Below are positions 6,170-7,834 of a stretch of DNA of 7,834 nt, one piece after another. The stretch lies in contig JAUZEI010000173.1 in NCBI GenBank assembly GCA_030839105.1, forward strand, positions 1 through 7,834, written 5' to 3'. Position numbers and translations under genes: made by a program. The number at the start of each line of letters is the position of its first letter. Positions within the stretch are counted from its first letter, which is position 1. Under the pieces are notes generated by a model. It saw nothing but the letters and a program-made list of their open reading frames with translations. It made no database searches and had not been told where the DNA came from. Source of the DNA: Actinomycetota bacterium. Its GTDB lineage: Bacteria > Actinomycetota > Acidimicrobiia > IMCC26256 > PALSA-610.

Positions 6170-7834
6170 GGTCTACGACGGCGCGTACGCGTCCGACGGT
6201 GCGACCTGCGGGAAGGCTCCGGGCAAGAGCTTCGGCCAACACGTCCCAGTCGGGCGCGTTGACCAGGGCGCGACCGTCGGTGGGACCGAAGACCTGCACG
6301 TCGCCGGCCGTCAGCTGGTCGGGGGCGCGCAGTGCGTCGACGGTGGCAGCGAGCGCGTCGCCGGCGCCGGCCAGCTCCGCCAGCGCGCCGAACGGCGGGT
6401 AGCCGAGCGTGCGCCGGTACTCGATCTCGGCGTCGGCGACCAACGCGGGATCGCCCCGGACGAGCGACTGCACGACGACGTGATCCGGGATTCGCGTCTG
6501 CACGAGCAACAGCGTCTCGTGGCGCGGCCGAGCCGACAGGAGCTGAGCGCCGCGTGTCAACAGCCACTGCGCCTGGGCGGCCGCGCGGTAGCGGGGCGCG
6601 AGCAGCTCCTGGTCGAGATCGAGATACGCCACGAGCGCCGGGCGGCGCCGACGCACGGCGGCGCGGTGCAGGACCGCCTCGGTTCCGATGAGGATGTCGG
6701 CCTCGGGAACCTCGGCGGTCGCGGTGTCGACGTCGACCACGCGCGCCGCCGGGACCAAGGCCTCGAGCTCTTCGCGGACACGCGTGACGCCCGAGCGCAG
6801 CACCCGCAACTTCGTTGCGCCGCATTCGGGGCACACCAGTGGTCGCTCGCCGGCCTTGTCCCACCGCAGCAGGTGGCGGCACGCGGCGCACGCGAGGAGC
6901 CGGAAGCGGCCCCGCCGGTTGAGCACGCAGACCGCGAGGCCACCGGCGTTGTGCAGCGCGGTGGCGAGTGACTCCGACAGCAGGCCGGAACCGGGCGGCT
7001 CCTCGCGCCGGTCGACCACGCGCACCCGCGGCCAACCGCCGGCCTCCACGTCGGGGGGCGGCGCGTCGACGGCTCCGCGGCCACCGGCCGCAATGATGGC
7101 CTCGACGGTGGGCACCGGTGAGCACACGACGAACGAGGCTCCGGCGCGCGCGGCGCGTTCGAGGAGCACGTCACGCGCGTGCCAAGTAGGCGAGCGCTCC
7201 TCCTGGAGGGCTTCGTCGGCGTCGTCGACGACGACGGCGGCGCGCAGATCGGGGACCGGAGCGAGCGCGGCGATGCGTCCTCCGACGACGATGCAGTTCC
7301 CGGCCGCCGCCCGCCGCCACCCCTCGGTGCGGGCCGCGTCCGACTCGAAGGAGTGCAGCAATGCGACGGAACGCCCTTCACGCCTCAGGTATGCGGCGAG
7401 GGCGCGCGAACGACCGGCGTCGGCGACGCAGACGATCGTGGAGCCCGTCTCCGAGCAGAGCGCGGCGACCTGGGCTCGCCGCTCGAACAATGGGGGCTGG
7501 CGGACGACGCGGAACGGACGGACGGCGCGGAATGGATTGACGACACGGATCGGTAACGACTCCTCCGGCGCGGGCGCGCTCACTTCCGGCGCGACCACCG
7601 TCGGGGGCACGTGGTTCGGCGCCGACGCCGAGCGCAACACCGCGACGCGAGGACCGCACCACCGCCATGCGACCCACTCGGTCAGCGCGACGACGTCGCG
7701 CGGCGGCCCGGCGGAGACCACTGCGAGCAGGTCGAGCAGGCCCGAAGGTCCGGAGACGGGGTCGACGTCGTCCGCGATGATCCAGCCCCGCACTCGCCGC
7801 CCGTGCAACGGGACGCGCACGATCGCGCCCACCC
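6156..7834 (-). CDS. priA: Helicase-degenerate primosomal protein PriA-like, partial (N-terminus off the window)
   Basis: PriA normally restarts stalled replication forks as a 3'-to-5' helicase that loads the primosome. About 559 residues are visible; the GTG at 7832 is probably internal, because the homologous segment VRVPLHGRRVRGW normally has residues before it. Recognisable parts, counted from 7832, are this 3'-DNA-binding domain (1-80) and VVDDADEALQEE with WHARDV (201-222, the DEEH region). Next are VLNRRGRFRLLACAAC (303-318), CPEC (334-337), ILIGTEAVL (380-388), and the C-terminal EYRRTLGYPPFG (471-482). Walker A GxTGSGKT is missing: the region reads VCVADAGRSRAL. DEEH is DDAD, and the QVAGRAGR arginine-finger motif is absent. 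Only four of the usual eight zinc cysteines are seen (315, 318, 334, 337). So it probably binds forks without helicase activity, as is known for actinobacterial PriA homologues. The role is inferred. Confidence 0.9.
   Translation of the reverse strand, partial: VGAIVRVPLHGRRVRGWIIADDVDPVSGPSGLLDLLAVVSAGPPRDVVALTEWVAWRWCGPRVAVLRSASAPNHVPPTVVAPEVSAPAPEESLPIRVVNPFRAVRPFRVVRQPPLFERRAQVAALCSETGSTIVCVADAGRSRALAAYLRREGRSVALLHSFESDAARTEGWRRAAAGNCIVVGGRIAALAPVPDLRAAVVVDDADEALQEERSPTWHARDVLLERAARAGASFVVCSPVPTVEAIIAAGGRGAVDAPPPDVEAGGWPRVRVVDRREEPPGSGLLSESLATALHNAGGLAVCVLNRRGRFRLLACAACRHLLRWDKAGERPLVCPECGATKLRVLRSGVTRVREELEALVPAARVVDVDTATAEVPEADILIGTEAVLHRAAVRRRRPALVAYLDLDQELLAPRYRAAAQAQWLLTRGAQLLSARPRHETLLLVQTRIPDHVVVQSLVRGDPALVADAEIEYRRTLGYPPFGALAELAGAGDALAATVDALRAPDQLTAGDVQVFGPTDGRALVNAPDWDVLAEALARSLPAGRTVGRVRAVVDPPRV
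7501..7554 (-). repeat. Three tandem copies of an 18-bp unit in the PriA linker
   Basis: Plus-strand unit CGGACGACGCGGAACGGA (7501-7518) is followed by a copy with 16 of 18 matches (7519-7536) and a third with 13 of 18 matches to the first (7537-7554). It encodes a hexapeptide repeated in frame, close to P-[F/I]-R-[V/A]-V-[R/N], at residues 94-111 of the visible PriA. This lies in the linker between the 3'-DNA-binding domain and the degenerate ATPase domain. Confidence 0.75.

Noticed and set aside
6118..7125. Extension of def into a protein of 514 residues
   Set aside because: The first 336 codons overlap priA in another frame and are Arg-rich without motifs; def is complete from 6117.

Overview
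The window is high-GC DNA (roughly 70% by eye) with every gene on the minus strand. It reads from priA at the right edge to ribE at the left edge. Gene content, order, GC richness and a helicase-dead PriA all point to an actinobacterium. The order priA-def-fmt-rsmB-rpe-mog-ribD-ribE would suit a deep lineage such as Acidimicrobiia, but that finer placement is inference and cannot be proved from this sequence.

Layout in the direction of transcription (right to left): a partial priA-like gene (6156-7834, N-terminus off the window); def, peptide deformylase (5581-6117); fmt, Met-tRNA formyltransferase (4573-5556); rsmB, 16S rRNA m5C967 methyltransferase (3062-4576); rpe, ribulose-phosphate 3-epimerase (2418-3065); a MogA/MoaB-family molybdopterin adenylyltransferase (1939-2421). 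A 332-bp intergenic region (1607-1938) follows, holding a likely sigma70-type promoter, an FMN riboswitch and its downstream leader. Next come ribD (488-1606) and ribE (1-488, C-terminus off the window).

Two transcription units are suggested. The first is a tightly packed housekeeping run in which fmt/rsmB, rsmB/rpe and rpe/mog overlap by four bases (ATGA, ATGA, GTGA), consistent with translational coupling. Def and Fmt form the N-formylmethionine cycle: Fmt adds the formyl group to initiator tRNA and Def removes it from new proteins. RsmB adds a ribosome modification. The second unit, ribDE, makes riboflavin and is controlled by FMN through the riboswitch. The ribD and ribE starts have strong Shine-Dalgarno sequences, unlike the coupled genes.

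I found no mobile element, CRISPR array, tRNA, rRNA or defence system, and no convincing new biological system. The most unusual things are two in-frame tandem repeats: a 9-base unit repeated nine times that forms a Pro/His/Asp tail on Fmt, and an 18-base unit repeated three times in the PriA linker. Other points of interest are a PriA that has lost its helicase motifs and half of its zinc cysteines, a 9-bp inverted repeat over the priA stop codon, and a few substitutions in family motifs of RibD, Rpe and RsmB.
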